Assembly (NCBI GenBank): GCA_031292335.1
Contig: JARLHH010000303.1
Coordinates: 1 to 5,273, forward strand
Reading direction: 5' to 3'
Source of the DNA: Candidatus Limnocylindrales bacterium
GTDB taxonomy: Bacteria; Chloroflexota; Limnocylindria; Limnocylindrales; CSP1-4
Length of the DNA: 5,273 bases
Shown here: one piece after another, positions 4,698 to 5,273 of the stretch
Position numbering within the stretch: the stretch's first letter is position 1
How the letters are laid out: every line of letters begins with the position of its first letter
Notes under the pieces: model-generated
The model's database searches: none
Told to the model about the DNA's origin: nothing
Seen by the model: only the letters and a program-made list of their open reading frames with translations
Position numbers and translations under genes: made by a program

Positions 4698-5273
4698 CTA
4701 CGGCGACGTGGGCGACGCAGCCGCGGAGCCGAGGCCGCTCAGGTCCGGCGTCGTGTTCCCGCTGCCATAGATGCGGTTGCAGAGCGTGCCGAGCGCGGCT
4801 GCGATGATTCCATTGGCGGCCTCGCCGATGTTCGACGTGCCGCCGGCTGCTTCCTCCAGCGCGGCGACACCTGGCACGCCCTCGTCCGTGCCGAGGCTCA
4901 CCGCGCAGAAGACGTCGCCCTTGAGCGCGTCCGGTTGGTCGTCACCGGTGTCGCGGGCCGCCTTGTCGCCGATCCCGGGAACGCTGACCGGCGTGGTCAT
5001 GCCCTGGACCTCCTGCGCGTACCCGGTCGTGGCCTCGTCCCCGCTCAGGACGAGCACGTCGACCGCGCCATCGGACGCGGTGCCGAACACGCACTGCTGA
5101 CCCTCGCCATCAAGCCCCGCCGCGGTCACGGTCACGGTGGTGATCGGATCGACGAGCAGCGGCTGCACGTCCGCCTTGGTGAGCTGGCTGCAGGTGACCG
5201 CCGTGCCGCCGGCAGCGCCGGGCGAGGCCTGCGGGGCCGCGCTCGCTGCCTGGCCGCCGGACGACGAGCCGCC
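4698..5273 (-). CDS. C-terminal part of a secreted protein or lipoprotein, DUF3558-like pattern, 5' end outside the window
   Basis: The frame is open from the right edge to the TAG at 4698-4700, giving 191 residues; an apparent GTG start at 5168 is internal, since similar coding continues upstream in frame. Residues 1-25 are a Gly/Ser/Ala/Pro/Gln linker (GGSSSGGQAASAAPQASPGA), of the kind that follows the lipidated cysteine of Gram-positive lipoproteins. A compact domain follows with TCSQLTKADVQPLL (27-40), QQCVFG (59-64), VPGIGDKAARD (98-108), GDVFCAVSLG (119-128) and LGTLCNRIY (161-169). The four cysteines at 28, 61, 123 and 165 could form two disulfides, and the PGIGDKA motif recalls DUF3558-type lipoproteins. 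The tail is again Ser/Ala/Pro-rich. A signal peptide and lipobox would lie outside the window. No enzymatic motif is seen. The PKD protein gene starts 158 bases downstream on the same strand and may be cotranscribed. Confidence 0.8.
   Translation of the reverse strand, partial: GGSSSGGQAASAAPQASPGAAGGTAVTCSQLTKADVQPLLVDPITTVTVTAAGLDGEGQQCVFGTASDGAVDVLVLSGDEATTGYAQEVQGMTTPVSVPGIGDKAARDTGDDQPDALKGDVFCAVSLGTDEGVPGVAALEEAAGGTSNIGEAANGIIAAALGTLCNRIYGSGNTTPDLSGLGSAAASPTSP

Overview
All the genes supported here lie on the minus strand of a GC-rich, densely coding bacterial segment. They have strong Shine-Dalgarno sites (GGAGGT, GGAGGA), a tRNA with a genomically encoded CCA end, and a T-box riboswitch. 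Together with secreted PKD-type proteins this suits a high-GC Gram-positive-like lineage such as Chloroflexota (Limnocylindria-like soil or freshwater groups) or Actinomycetota. The taxon is an inference; no marker gene in the window settles it.

Layout in minus-strand transcription order (right to left). (1) 5273-4698: C-terminal 191 residues of a secreted protein or lipoprotein with a low-complexity linker and four cysteines; its 5' end is outside the window. (2) 4697-4540: a 158-bp gap with three short hairpins and the ribosome site of the next gene. (3) 4539-2590: a 649-residue exported protein with a signal peptide, an unassigned beta-rich N-terminal region, two PKD-like domains and a distinctive C-terminal domain. 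(4) 2589-2050: a 540-bp gap with no supported gene but two hairpins and a weak tRNA promoter. (5) 2049-1964: tRNA-Ser(UGA). (6) 1963-1546: a second gap with no supported gene. (7) 1545-1187: the trpE control region, comprising a TTGACC-18-TAGACT promoter, a T-box leader with a Trp (UGG) specifier, an intrinsic terminator and a GGAGGT ribosome site. (8) 1186-1: the first 395 codons of trpE, anthranilate synthase component I, running off the left edge.

The most informative part is the trpE control unit. Its parts agree with one another. The specifier codon UGG matches the tRNA-Trp anticodon, and the T-box bulge UGGC matches a GCCA tRNA 3' end. The helix that forms the antiterminator overlaps the terminator stem. 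The expected behaviour is that uncharged tRNA-Trp stabilises the antiterminator and lets transcription reach trpE, while charged tRNA-Trp leaves the terminator formed. The enzyme also keeps the LLES tryptophan feedback motif, so both gene and enzyme appear to sense tryptophan status.

The two exported proteins upstream are not obviously linked to tryptophan synthesis. No CRISPR array, insertion sequence, phage gene or recognisable defence system is visible.
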